64,000 bases of DNA from Anthoceros angustus (lineage: Eukaryota > Streptophyta > Anthocerotopsida > Anthocerotales > Anthocerotaceae): positions 682,001 through 746,000 of the forward strand of contig MU008170.1 of assembly GCA_010909165.1 (NCBI GenBank), read 5' to 3'. A program made the translations under genes and the position numbers. Below the pieces are notes generated by a model. It ran no database searches. It saw only the letters and a program-made list of their open reading frames with translations, and had not been told where the DNA came from. Positions 48,179 through 59,429 of the stretch are shown in pieces. Numbering within the stretch: position 1 is the first letter of the stretch; each line of letters starts with the position of its first letter.

Positions 48179-48757
48179 ATGGATTCCCTTAGTAAGAGGA
48201 GGCCTAGAGTAAAGAAAAGAGATTGCCCTGCAAGACAACAAGAACAAGTTAGGAGCAAGAACATTAGAAGCAATAGAAGTTCACACATCATAGCAGGAGA
48301 GATTGATGAAACCTCTTTCTGCATAGCTAACTTCATTGCATCTATTCTAATTTCTAAACCAGATCAAGGGAAGTTGATTGAGCTAGCTAGACGTGATTTG
48401 CTAGAATTTCTTAGCCCAATTCACGTCAAAGCATTAGAGCTAGCAATCCAACATATCCCGAATTTGAGAGCCGGTACTAACACTCCTAATTCTTATAGTC
48501 TACAAGGCCAAGACATAGAAACTCATAAAATTGACGACCTAGATAGACAACTATCATCTCTTAGAATCCAACATCTTGATCTCAAGGGAGAGCTAACTGA
48601 ACTAAGGACAATGGTGTCCAGTCTCTCTAAGTTTATAGATGTGCAGGAATTTCCAAGCAGGTCGTCATCTCCTAATGCAGGTTATTACCCAAGGGAGGAG
48701 TTTCGAGCATGCAACAGAGAAGATGAAAAGCTATACCACCGAGGCTTAGTCCTCTAG
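48179..48757 (+). CDS. Copia leader ORF, 192 aa, coiled-coil-like C-terminus
   Basis: An intact ATG-to-stop frame lies between the PBS and gag, where copia elements normally have only a leader. It starts basic (SKRRPRVKKRD), has helix-rich middle segments (LIELARRDLLEFL, HVKALELAIQHIPNL) and a heptad-like part (LDRQLSSLRIQHLDLKGELT). The tail is charged. It has no recognised domain. A frame of similar length, position and layout is in the other copia element at 61708-61088. Possible role: a second gag-like or RNA-packaging protein; this is inference. Confidence 0.65.
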   Translation: MDSLSKRRPRVKKRDCPARQQEQVRSKNIRSNRSSHIIAGEIDETSFCIANFIASILISKPDQGKLIELARRDLLEFLSPIHVKALELAIQHIPNLRAGTNTPNSYSLQGQDIETHKIDDLDRQLSSLRIQHLDLKGELTELRTMVSSLSKFIDVQEFPSRSSSPNAGYYPREEFRACNREDEKLYHRGLVL

Positions 48758-48767
48758 ATCGCCTTCT

Positions 48768-49958
48768 ATGGCTGGAGTATTTAACGACGAAGAAGAAGTT
48801 TCAGCGTCACCAAACACACCCAGGATGGATCCTCCTGGAAATACTAATCATACTTTGATTAATCATTATGGTGACAGCTTTGAAGAGAAGGACAGGTTCA
48901 ATGGAAAGAATTATTATGTTTGGGCTATATGGATGAAAGGAGCCTTACGACAACGAGATCTCTGATAAATAGTCGAAGGAAGACTTCCCAGACCCACTGA
49001 AGGTTTTGAAGCACACCTTCGAACTTCCTGGGACGCCAGGGACGAGAAGGCGCAAGACCTTATTATCAGTGGACTTTCGGAGCAGATGGTGATACAAGTA
49101 GGTCATGCAAAGACCTCCCACGACATGTGGACTCAGCTTGCTCAACTCTACTCCTCAATGGATGTTATGAGTATCGTTGCCGCCTCCCGTAATTTCCGCA
49201 ATCTTCAAATGAAGGAGTCTGATTCCATTGAACACCATATAAGTGCTTTTCGACTGGCGAGATCTCAACTTGAAGCTGCAAGTGGCATCCTTGTCCATGA
49301 GTTGGAAGCATATGTTATCCTTCTATCTTCTTTGCCGCCATCATATAGAGCTTTTGTCACAACTCAAAATGCTGTCTTGCGTAATGCAAGAAGGGAGGCA
49401 GACGAGAATCCACAAGCAGACATTAAGCTCAGCATCGCCGAACTCATAGGAGCATTGATGCAAGAGGAATCAAGTCGGCAACACTTCAGAACCAATAAGC
49501 AACAAGTGACGTTCACTGGAAGGGGCAACGGAAGAGGACGAGGCAGAGGCCGAGGTTCTACTTCCCAACGACCCCAGAGTTCCAATGACAACTCTCGGAG
49601 ACGAGAGACTTCTTCTTCAACACCTGCAAGAGGTACCAAGAAGAAAGGCATCATTTGTAATTGGTGCAGGATCCCAAATCACATGGAAAAGGACTGTTAT
49701 AAGAAAAAGAATGGCGAGCCTAGAAAGGAGGCCGCACCTGGAGCTCATGTTGCTGTGAAGAAACAATCTTTCACAACACCATCAGCTCTCACTGTATGTT
49801 TGGCATCATCGAAGTCAACAAATCCAAATTGGTACTTGGACAGTGGAGCTACGTCACACATCTGTCACAGCAGAAACTCATTTGAGTCCTATTCGCCAGT
49901 ATCAGGATACCAAACTGTTCTGCTGGGCGATGACCACAACCTCCCATCTCTGGTGTAG
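48768..49958 (+). pseudogene. Copia gag and protease start, with adjacent in-frame stops
   Basis: The ATG at 48768 opens gag (EEKDRFNGKNYYVWAIWMKG). Two stops at 48963-48968 interrupt it, and the same frame continues: MKESDSIEHHISAFRLARSQ, an Arg/Gly tract, a CCHC knuckle CNWCRIPNHMEKDC (about 49660-49700) and protease WYLDSGATSHIC (about 49831-49866). It ends at 49958 through a one-base frameshift, after which the pre-integrase frame goes on. Capsid and processing functions in the family. Confidence 0.85.
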
Positions 49959-51100
49959 GTTCAGTCGCTCTCAGATGTTCTTCAGGCCAAATTCTCTCCC
50001 TCAAAAATGTCCTTCATGTACCATCCATGTGTAAAACTTTAGTGTCAGCTGCTAGTTTATGTTCACAACATACTTTGCAGGTTATCCTAGATGCAGATAG
50101 TTGTATCATCTCTTATTTCCCGAGTGAGTCACTAGTCATCTGCACAGGCACTTTAGAGGACGGGTTATACAAACTGTCTGTCCGAGTGGGAACTACACAT
50201 GATAGGATACATGTAGCTTCTCAAAACTCTGTCACTTCTAATACAAAAGCACTCTGGCATTGTAGATTAGGTCATCCTAATAGCCAAAAACTTGTACAAA
50301 TGTCTAAGGGAAATTTATATAGAAACCCTTCCCTTACAAAGATAGAACCTCTATCATGGTGTGAATCTTGTGTCGTCACTAAAAGACATCAGGCACCCTT
50401 TCAAAACCACTCTCCCCAGCGGGCTAAGGGACCCCTTGAGTTAGTTCACACCGACATTTGCGGCCCAATCTCTGCACCATCCTTTAGCGGTTGCAGATAT
50501 TTCCTTACTTTTATTGATGATTTCTCCCGCTTTACCACAACATACACCCTTAAACACAAGAGTGAAGCTTTCCAGCATTTTAAGGATTACATGATGTGGG
50601 CGGAGAGACTTACAAAGAAGAAACTCAAGACACTGCATAATGAAGAGTTTATTTCAAGGCTTTTACCGACTTTTGTCGAGCACAAGGAATAGCTCAACAA
50701 CTTACGGTGGTTTATACACCCCAGCAAAATGGTGTAGCCAAAAATAAGAATCTCCGCCTTCAAGAAGTCACAGCTGTTGCTCACCCAAGCAAGGTTAGCT
50801 AAACCATATTGGGCGAAATGATAATAAAGAACCTACATAATTAATCGACTTCCAACCTCAGCGGTTAAAGGTATAACACCTTATGAAGCATTCACTGGCA
50901 GAAAACCTTCCATCGACCACCTTCGGGTATTTGGCTATACGGCATATGTTTATATTCCTAAATCACAGCGCAAAAAGTTAGATGACAAGGCTGCCAAGTA
51001 TACCTTTATTGGTTATACCGAAGGTATCAAAGGATACAAATTATTTGATCCAGTTACCAGGCGACTCATATATGCAAGGAGCGTTACCTTTCATGAGTCT
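49959..51100 (+). pseudogene. Copia integrase region, decayed C-terminal half
   Basis: The pre-integrase zinc motif is present (LWHCRLGHPNSQKLVQM, CESCVVTKRHQAPF), followed by the catalytic core start (VHTDICGPISAPSFSGCRYF, FIDDFSRFTTTYTLKHKSEA). After about 50620 the frame is broken repeatedly; remnants (YTPQQNGVAKNKN) are visible near 50710. DNA strand transfer in the family. Confidence 0.85.
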
Positions 51101-51551
51101 CCCCTCCTATCACCGGTGGACTCTAGATCTCTTGTTTTCGTCCCCAACGATAATAATACGGCCACATCTTTTGATGATGATGAATTCATCAGCCTACATT
51201 ATTCTCCTTCCTCTACTTTGGTTGAACCCATAGTGCAGGAGGAGGAGGAGCCACCTTCTCCAAGACGACCAACTACTCCAGATCCAGATATGCAAATTCC
51301 TTTACACATTGAGGATTATCTGGATGAAGAGGAGCGTGCCTTAGAAGATATGGACAATGAAGAGCCGGTTCCCCCCTTAAATGAATCAGCTCTTGAAGCA
51401 CCTCCTGAAGACCCTGAAGCAGTAGATAACACTTCAGAATAAGTCGTCAACGAAGATGTACAACCTGCACCAAGGTACAACCTAAGAACCAGACCTGCTG
51501 TCTCAGGGCCCGCAAGATGGAAGGAACCACCATTAGGATACCTTACCACTT

Positions 51552-52800
51552 TTGATGATCCCTCTTCACCTTTCTCCCTTTTTCATCAAGTGTACAAAGA
51601 AGCTGATCCAAGAGCCTACAACCTTAAAACAAGCTTTTTCCTCTCCTGAGAAGGATCTATGGAAAGTTGCAGTGGACTCTGAGTATGACCCCCTAGTTAA
51701 GAACTCTACATGGGAATTGGTCAAACCTCCCAAAGGGAGAAAAATAGTTGGGAGTAAATGGGTATTCAAAATTAAACGCAAGGGTGATGGTTCCATAGAG
51801 AGATATAAGGCAAGACTAGTAGCCAGAGGTTTTACCCAGATACCCAGGTTTAGATTACATACCCTGGGCTACCTATGCTCCAGTAGCAAAGTTTGCCTCC
51901 TTTAGAATTATAATTGCCTTGTCTGCTCAACATGGTTTACATCTTCATATGATGGATGTCAAAACCGCTTATCTGCATGGCCGAATCCAAGAAGAAATAT
52001 AAACCTGAGGGTTATGAAGTCAAAGGCAAAGAAGACATGGTATGTAGGCTAATCAAAGGTCTCTATGGCCTAAAACAATCTGGAAAGGAATGGAACAAGG
52101 ATATACATGACAAGCTCATCAAGTATGGCTTTATACAGTCAAAGCAACGCTGATGCAAGTATGTATATTTTAAAGACAAAACATAACACAATTTACCTCT
52201 TACTTTATGTGGATGACTTATTTTTAGCATCATCCTCACTCTCCCATCTAGCTGAAGTTAAAGCTTGGTTAAGAAGTCACTATGAAATGACAGACTTGGG
52301 AGAACTCAATTATGCTCTTGGCGTGAATATTATAAGAGATAGAGGTAACAAATCCATTTCCTTAGTTCAGACAAAATATATAAAGGAAAGTTTAGCCAAG
52401 TTTGGACTTGAGGACGCTAAACCAGCCGCTACACCATTTCCTAGTGGCACAAGGCTCACATCAGAGATGAGCCCTAAATCAAATGCTGAAAAAGAAGAAA
52501 TGTCAGCTGTACCATATAGACATGCTGTTGGTACATTAATATACTTAAGCAACTTCACAAGACCTGACATATCTTTTGAAATTAGTGCTGTCTCACAATT
52601 TTTGGAGAACCCTGGACTACAACATTTGCAATGCGTCATGAGGATATTCAGGTATCTAAAAGGGACTATGCACACTGGCTTAATGTATAAACATACCCAA
52701 GGCATATCCAAGCTAAATTTAATATCTTTGATCATATCGGAGACCCAGACTGAAAATCAGCCCGCTATGTTCTATTCTTTGGGAGGAGCTCCCATTTCAT
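51552..52800 (+). pseudogene. Copia reverse transcriptase and RNase H, frameshifted
   Basis: RT motifs appear over several frames: NSTWELVKPPKGRKIVGSKW, YKARLVARGFTQ, HMMDVKTAYLHG, LIKGLYGLKQSGKEWN, catalytic LLLYVDDLFLAS, TDLGELNYALGVNI, then the connection (RHAVGTLIYLSNFTRPDISF) and RNase H start (LGGAPISWSSKNQ). At least three frameshifts are present. The RNase H end is replaced by GC-rich sequence. Confidence 0.88.
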
Positions 52801-53457
52801 GGTCAAGTAAAAATCAGAGAAGCTGCTTATCCGTTCCCAACCGTCCACAGCCCGCGGCGGAATGCGGCGGCCGTTGGCCCGTCTGCCTCGCACCACCAAT
52901 GGGGTGGCAAGGGACGGTTGGGAGCAGATAACTTTCGGTTTATCAAAACATAGAGGTTCCCCATCTAAGCCGATCCGAACCTAGGGCGCTTAACTCCGGA
53001 GTTTTGATGGAGCTACGTGGCACAACAACAACAACAACTTTATTTATGTCCACTAAGGATGGAAGAACCATCATGGGACGAGAGATAGTCTGTAAAAAGA
53101 GGTTTAAAAACCGAGTACACTTACGTGCGTCTGAACTAGAAGGCGACTGTATGAGGGAAGGCAGGAAAGAAGGCAAAGACTACTAGGAGTCCAACAAGGA
53201 TGCCGAAGATCAAGAAGCTCGAGAGACATAGTCCAGAGCCTAGGAATGTGGAAGAGAAAATCTGCGCAAGCGAGAAGGCACATTCAAAAGGTACCAATCC
53301 GTTAGACCACTCCATTGTAAGGTTTTGTATATTATCTTCACCTTTTAGCTTTAGTTTATGGTTTTAAGCTAATAGCTTTAGATTAAGTGGGAGTCTATTG
53401 ATGTTTTAGACCTCATTTTAAAGCTAGAGTTCACCCTACATTCATAATGAGTGGGAG

Positions 53458-53726
53458 TGATGAAATATATCTAGTTTAGGGCACTATTCATTAGGGCCAC
53501 ATCATAAACATTATTTTATCATCTAGGGCATTAGATAGTTATCTATTTAGTTGCTTTAGGTAGTTAGTTGTTAGTAGTTACAACAACTTGGTAGTTACAA
53601 CAACATATTGTTATAACCACCTAACCACCTCAACCACTTAGCCTATATAAAGGCTTGTACTTTACTCTTTAATTCATTCATTGCATTGTACTACTTTGCA
53701 TCTAAGAGCAAGACGTGATTTTCATC
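53458..53726 (+). repeat. 3' LTR of the nested copia element
   Basis: Begins TGATGAAA after GAGTGGGAG and ends TTTCATC followed by G instead of A. A 3-base gap relative to the other copies lies at CACATCATAAACA. Confidence 0.9.
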
Positions 53727-53739
53727 GATACATCGAATG

Positions 53740-54480
53740 AGAAGTTTGGATCGGGCCGATCTGCCGTCACTTACCATCCGAAGCCTTTGGGCGATACCCT
53801 TCAGCCTAGCAGCGATGTGGGCTTCCGTGTGCAGAAGCGCCGAGCGGCTGGTGTGTCTTTGAGGAAAAGTGAAGGCGATTCTGTGGGAGAGGATTTCCGA
53901 AAGCCTTGTTGCAACAAATTGTGCATCCGCAAGTTCACAAAAGAAGCTTTTCATGAGGCAGTGCGGGTTTTCGAGAATGGGCGAGCCGAGCAAGAGACAT
54001 TTACGCAATCGCCGGCGATTTCTAGGGAACAAGGGACGGTTTTCACTCACCTCATGGGTCGATTCCTATGCAATGTTGTTTGAAAGCCTTAGGCGTGTAT
54101 CATAGGGTCCACAAGGTACGAGGAGTTGAAGCGGATAGTTATTAGATGCACCATGGGACGCTAATAAGGCCAACCCTGTGTACAATCCTCCCATGCTTTG
54201 GCTACAATTGCACGGATGCCACTTTCCTTCACTTGGCCGGCGACTATCGAATGTGGAGGTATACAATCTACCGCTTTCAAGCATGAGGTTTGGATACAAT
54301 ACAAGAGTGGAATGGAGTCGAAGGTGAAGCGCTTTGTGTCGTATGCATATTTCTTGCTGGGGTCGAATTTCAAGCGGGTGAAGATACCCAAGTCAAACAG
54401 TTCTCAACTTGTTCCATGCGCTGGGTGAAGTTCAACATACGGAGCACCGATCAAATACCAAGGTAGGCCTCCTCCCAGCG
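53740..54480 (+). pseudogene. Transposase-like N-terminal fragment, Z1 copy
   Basis: Broken plus-strand frames include GEDFRKPCCNKLCIRKFTKE, EQGTVFTHLMGRFLCNVV and HEVWIQYKSGMESKVKRFVS. A Cys-rich start plus CLKAF-type helix is typical of the region ahead of the DDE-like core in DUF7869-type proteins. Several frameshifts separate the parts. Confidence 0.5.
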
Positions 54481-55150
54481 GTCATCGTATGCATGGCGGA
54501 AGCATGTGGAGTAATGAAGGAGTTAGCGATGGATGGTGCCCGTACTGGGTGGCGGTGACATATCGGGAGCCGCCGTGCTGGCACCGCGTTGCTTTGTATG
54601 CGGGCGGTCGCCCTCCACCGCACGTAAAAAGCAGCCGGCATGGCGGCACCATAATGTCTGATGAAGGGCAGCATGGCGCCTCAAGTGACAATGGCGCCCG
54701 TGAAGAATCGGGATGGCCTTGCACTCCAATGGCGAGCCCTCGTGGTGCCCTCATTTGTGGCGGAAGGCGGCCATGGCGGGCATCCACTCCACACTTGAGC
54801 GCGGCATGCCGGGCTCTCATGTGGAGTGGATGGATAGGGCATGGCGCGCCCCAAACCGCAGTAGCGGTGAACTACGGTGCTTTGTCTCTGGAGGCGTTTG
54901 CACCTCCTCCAGGCACTGATGTGCTTGCATGCCCGTGCCCTCCAAGGTGCATTGGAGGTTCACTCCAACGTTGGAAGGGGGGCATGTCGACAGCCTGCTG
55001 TGGTCAGGGAATCCATGGTTTGGGTACTTGCCGTAAAAGCCATCAAAGGAGCGGGCCCGATGACGGTGTCTGGAACAAAAGTCAAGAACTCAAGCCCATC
55101 TTCAGATTCCCACAAGGGGGAAGTGGAGTATTGCTTACGCAGTAACCTTT
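54480..55150. other. GC-rich dispersed-repeat stretch, Z1 copy
   Basis: Degenerate repeats of GCCATGGCGG, CATCCACTCCACAC and GTGCCCTCATTTGTGG, with no consistent frame. The Z2 copy is at about 57700-58270. Confidence 0.5.
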
Positions 55151-55340
55151 CCCGTCCAACTTTGTCCTCATGTAATTTTGAGCTGTCTTTGAAATGAAAG
55201 GTTGTTCAACTTAGGAGCTTGTTGTATACTTACGCCGTTCACTAATTGTAATGGCCATACATATGTCCAGGAAGTCAGCCACCTCATCAACACTTTCACC
55301 TCTGGATTGGCGTGAGCAGACTTCAATATGTCCTCCATAG

Positions 55341-55870
55341 TTAGCAATGACCGGCCTCCTTATGTTTTAAATGCTTAGAGAAACAAGAAAACATTTGATC
55401 CACTTGGTCGCGTGATCGTGCCCCACGAGGAGGAATCCAACCTTCACCTTCTTGAGCGTCCGAGTTCAACAAGTATTCCGCAAATAGAAGGCGCTTCTTG
55501 TTCTCTCCATGTATTTGCGGTATAAGACTTGGGAAGTATCCCTGCGTGTGTATAACGTCATGGATAATAGTTATTGTTAAATTTGCATCATTCCTAAGAT
55601 TGGCATAATGCAAATCGCCCGAGCGATGTAATTATGTATCATGCATCCAACAACATGCCTTTGTGATCAGAACTATCCTCCTTCAAGTCCTTTGGCCACC
55701 TCAAAATATCTTATGTGATGTTTTACGGTCCATGCCGTCGATAGATAACAACATATATTTTTAAGGCTCCTTATGACGACCGATGCTTCGTCAACTTCTT
55801 CCGTTCCTCCATCGATCGTGTCCGATGCTTGTTGAATGCCTCTTGATACATAGCTGTATGGTATGTCATG
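55341..55870 (-). pseudogene. Transposase-like core, Z1 copy (broken)
   Basis: Minus-strand pieces KYMLLSIDGMD, HYANLRNDANLTITIIHDVI and DQVDQMFSCFSKHLKHKEAG survive. The segment holding the second catalytic Asp (LQLDNTCRENK in Z2) is reduced to a frame reading HGENKK. Frameshifts are frequent. Confidence 0.7.
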
Positions 55871-56650
55871 GAACACCAAGGCATATCCAAGCTAAATTTA
55901 ATAGCATATGCCGATGTCGACTATGCCGGAGACCCGCATAAACAAAATCAGATCCGGCTATGTTCTATTTTGGGAGGAGCTCCCATTTCATGGTTTGGTC
56001 AGAGGCCGCTTATCCGCTCCCAACCGCCCCAGCCTGCAAAGGGGCCGCCGCTGGCGACGCCCCCTCGCACCCACCAATGGGGTGGCAAGACTGCTTGGGA
56101 AATAAGCGCTCCGTTTTTATTCATCAAAACATAGAGGTTCCCCATCTCGCACCGATCCGAACCTAGGCGCTTAACTCCGAGTTTTGATGGAGCTCTGTAC
56201 AACAACAACAACAACAACTTTATTTTATGTCCACTAAGGATGGAAGAACCATCATGGGACGAGAGATAGTCTGACGTAAAGAGGTTTAAAAACCGAGTAC
56301 ACTTACGTCTCAACTAGAGAAGCGACCTGTATGAGGGAAGCAAAGAAGGCAAAGACTACTAGGAGTCCAACAAGGACTGCCGAAGATCAAGAAGCTCAGA
56401 GAGACATAGTCCAGAGAGCCTAGGAATGTGGAAAGAGAAAAATCTGCGCAACGAGAAGCCGGCACATTCAAAAAGGTACCAATCCCGTTAGACCACTCCA
56501 CGAGCTGTAAAGGTTTTGTATATTATCTTCACCTTTTTAGCTTTAGTTTATGGTTTTAAGCTAATAGCTTTAGATTAAGTGGGAGTCTATTGATGTTTTA
56601 GACCTCATTTTAAAGCTAGAGTTCACCCCTACATTCATAATGAGTGGGAG

Positions 56651-56921
56651 TGATGAAATATATCTAGTTTAGGGCACTATTCATTAGGGCCACATCACTT
56701 AAACATTATTTTATCATCTAGGGCATTAGATAGTTATCTATTTAGTTGCTTTAGGTAGTTAGTTGTTAGTAGTTACAACAACTTGGTAGTTACAACAACA
56801 TATTGTTATAACCACCTAACCACCTCAACCACTTAGCCTATATAAAGGCTTGTACTTTACTCTTTAATTCATTCATTGCATTGTACTACTTTGCATCTAA
56901 GAGCAAGACGTGATTTTCATC
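56651..56921 (+). repeat. Third LTR, copy within tandem unit Z2
   Basis: Identical in layout to 53458-53726 and followed by the same flank (CGATACATCGAATGAGAAG), so it came with the Z tandem duplication and not by a separate insertion. Confidence 0.9.
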
Positions 56922-56929
56922 GATACATC

Positions 56930-57690
56930 GAATGAGAAGTTTGGATCGGCCGACCGTCACTTACCATCCGAAGCCTTTGGCGATACCCTTCACCTAGCAG
57001 CGATGTGGGCTTCCGTGTGCAGAAGCGCCGAGCGGCTGGTGTGTCTTTGAGGAAAAGTGAAGGCGATTCTGTGGGAGAGGATTTCCGAAAGCCTTGTTGC
57101 CACAAATTGTGCATCCGCAAGTTCACAAAATAAGCTTTTCATGAGGAACGGTACAGGTTTCTGAGAATGGGCAGAGCCGAGCAAGAGACATTTCTGCAAT
57201 CGCTTGTGCGGCCTGATTTCTAGGCCAGAACAAGGGACAGGGTTTTCACTCACCTCATGGGTCAGATTCCTATGCAATGTTGTTTGAAAGCCTTCCGACG
57301 TGTATACTGCATAGGGTCCACAAGGTACGAGGAGTTGAAGCGGATAGTTATTCTGAATGCACCATGGGACGCTAATAAGGCCAACCCTCGTGTACAATCC
57401 TCCCATGCTTTGGCTACAATTGCCTGGATAGATGCCACTTTCCTTCACTTGGCCGAGCGACTATCGAATGTGGAGGTATACAATCTACCAGACACTTTCA
57501 CGAAGCATGAGGTTTGGATACAATACAAGAGTGGAATGGAGTCGAAAGGTGAACGCTTTGTGTCGTATGCATATTTTTGCGGCCGGGGTCTAATTTCCGG
57601 TGAAGATACCCAAGTCAAAGATTCTCAACTTGTTCCATATGCGGGTCAAGTTCAACATACGGAGCACCGATCGGAATTGACCAAGGTAGG
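56930..57690 (+). pseudogene. Transposase-like N-terminal fragment, Z2 copy
   Basis: The best copy of this piece: RKPCCHKLCIRKFTK, then in one frame CCLKAFRRVYCIGSTRYEEL, KRIVILNAPWDANKANPRVQ, SSHALATIAWIDATFLHLAE and HEVWIQYKSGMESKGERFVS. It ends near 57690, beyond which orientation changes: the core domain lies on the opposite strand. Confidence 0.55.
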
Positions 57691-58249
57691 CCTCCCGCTA
57701 TTGCGGTCCGTCATGGCATGGCGAGAAGCATGTGGAGTAATGAAGGGAGTTAGCAGTGGATGGTGCCGCGGGCATCTGTGGCGGCGTGACATATCGAGCG
57801 CCGCATAGCACCCGACACGTTGCTTTGTACGGCGCAGTGCCGGAGCCCTCCACCGCACAGAAAAACGAGCCGGCATGGCGGCACCATAATGTCTACAGTG
57901 AAGGGCACTGGCATGGCGCCGCCTGACAAACTGGCCGGCCGCCGCCGCTTTTGCCGTGAAGGGCTCCGGGATGGCCTTGCACTCCAATGGCGAGGCCCTC
58001 GGCTGCCGGTGCCCTCATTTGTGGCGGAGAGGGGCGGCCATGGCGGCGCCATCCACTCCACACTTGAGGGCGCCGGCATGCCGGTACCCTCATGTGTGGA
58101 GTGGATGGATAGGGCATGGCGACGCCCCCCAAGGCACTGCAGCGCGGTGAACTACGGGTGCTTTTTTGTCTACAGAGGAGGGCGTTTGCACCTCCTCTCG
58201 GCACTTCAGTGTGCTTGCATGCCCGTGCCCTCCAAGGTGCATTGGAGGT
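57691..58249. other. GC-rich dispersed-repeat stretch, Z2 copy
   Basis: Same material as 54480-55150 with fewer deletions. The repeats CCATCCACTCCACACTTGAG and TGTGGAGTGGATGG form imperfect inverted repeats. No gene was recognised. Confidence 0.5.
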
Positions 58250-59197
58250 TCACTCCAACGTTGGAAGGGGGGCATGTCGACAGCCTGCTGTGGTCAGGGA
58301 ATCCATGGTTTGGGTACTTGCCGTAAAAGCCATCAAAGGAGCGGGCCCGATGGCGGTTCGGAACAAAGTCAAGAACTCAAGCCCATCTTGATTCCCACAA
58401 GTGGAGTATTGCTCTGCTAATGGTAACCTTTCCCGTCCAACTTTGTCCTCGCGGGTAATTTTGAACTGGTGCTGAAATGAAAGGTTGTTCAACTTCCGGA
58501 CCGCAGCTGTATACTTCCGGCCGCCGTTCACTAATTGTAATGGCCATACATATGTCCGGAAGTCAGCCACCTCTGTCAACACTTTCACCTCTGGATTCGG
58601 CGTGAACGAAGACTTCAATATGTCCTCCATAGTTAGCAATGACCGGGCCTCCTTATGTTTTAAATGCTTAGAGAAACAAGAAAACATTTGATCCACTTGG
58701 TCGTGCGTATGCCCCACGAGGAGGAATCCAACCTTCACCTTCTTGAACGTCCCGAGTTCAACAAGCATGTTCAAGTACGCAAATAGAAGCTGCTTCTTGT
58801 TCTCTCGGCATGTATTGTCCAGCTGCAGGTATAAGACTTTGGGAAGTATCCCTTCGTACGTGTGTATAACGTCATGGATAATAGTTATTGTTAAATTTGC
58901 ATCATTCCTAAGATTGGCATAATGCAAATACGCCCGCGCTCTGAACGTGTAATTATGTATCATGCATCCAACAACATGCACTGTGATCCGACTATCCTCC
59001 TTCAAGTCCTTTGGCCACCTCAAAATATGCGGCAGAGATGTTTTTTTCTGGTCCATGCCGTCGATAGATAACAACATATATTTTTGCGGCTCCTTGTACG
59101 ACTTCGACCGATGCTTCGTCAACTTCTTCCGTTCCTCCATCAGTCGTATCCGATGCTTGTTGAATGCCTCTTGATACATAGCTGTATGGTATGTCAT
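58250..59197 (-). CDS. Transposase-like core domain (DUF7869-like RNase-H fold), Z2 copy
   Basis: A 315-codon minus-strand frame starting MTYHTAMYQEAFNKHR. Candidate acidic catalytic residues are D46 or D49 in LSIDGMDQ, D127 in LQLDNTCRENK and the HTHDQVD cluster (H163-D169) in FLLVGHTHDQVDQMFSCFSK. The spacing, with a conserved DN...ENK and GHTHxxxD, resembles DUF7869 proteins found with transposable elements in plants and other eukaryotes; the family name is from memory. The N-terminal third and the C-terminus are not in this frame; similar pieces lie nearby on the plus strand. The last about 60 codons may be non-native. Probably inactive alone. Confidence 0.6.
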   Translation of the reverse strand: MTYHTAMYQEAFNKHRIRLMEERKKLTKHRSKSYKEPQKYMLLSIDGMDQKKTSLPHILRWPKDLKEDSRITVHVVGCMIHNYTFRARAYLHYANLRNDANLTITIIHDVIHTYEGILPKVLYLQLDNTCRENKKQLLFAYLNMLVELGTFKKVKVGFLLVGHTHDQVDQMFSCFSKHLKHKEARSLLTMEDILKSSFTPNPEVKVLTEVADFRTYVWPLQLVNGGRKYTAAVRKLNNLSFQHQFKITREDKVGRERLPLAEQYSTCGNQDGLEFLTLFRTAIGPAPLMAFTASTQTMDSLTTAGCRHAPLPTLE

Positions 59198-59429
59198 GGA
59201 ACACCATTGTCAGACTTGTGGGCACCGAAATTCAATATCTTTGAAGACAGCACAGCTATTTGGGAAGACTGAAGTGACGTGCATTGAAACTGAGATCAGA
59301 AACTAGGACATAGGCATACTGCTGCCTATTATTCCACAGTCCAAATGCATAGTGATAGTAATGCATACAATCTGACAGCGCCTGCAGGAAGTCAGGCGGG
59401 CGAAGGACAAGAAAGCTAGTGATTGGGGT

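Larger units (their letters stand above)
47706..53726 (+). mobile_element. Nearly full-length Ty1/copia element with leader ORF (decayed)
   Basis: LTRs at 47706-47977 and 53458-53726 begin TGATGAAA; the 5' LTR ends TTTCATCA, an exact inverted match. The PBS (TGGTATCAGAGC) follows directly at 47978. Internal order is leader ORF, gag, protease, integrase, RT, RNase H, the copia order. A purine tract (GAGTGGGAG) precedes the 3' LTR. The last base of the 3' LTR is changed or lost and no clean target duplication is visible. The 3' LTR region was later copied by the Z tandem duplication. Frameshifts and stops make it non-autonomous. It sits within the transposase N-terminal region of the larger element. 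Confidence 0.9.
52697..59206. repeat. Tandem duplication Z: 52697-55875 and 55876-59206
   Basis: CCAAGGCATATCCAAGC begins both units. The first ends with ATGGAACACCA running into the second, while the second continues past it into TTGTCAGAC. The shared CCA is 3-bp junction microhomology. Each unit holds the copia 3' end, an LTR, the transposase N-terminal piece (+) and the central transposase piece (-). Confidence 0.88.
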
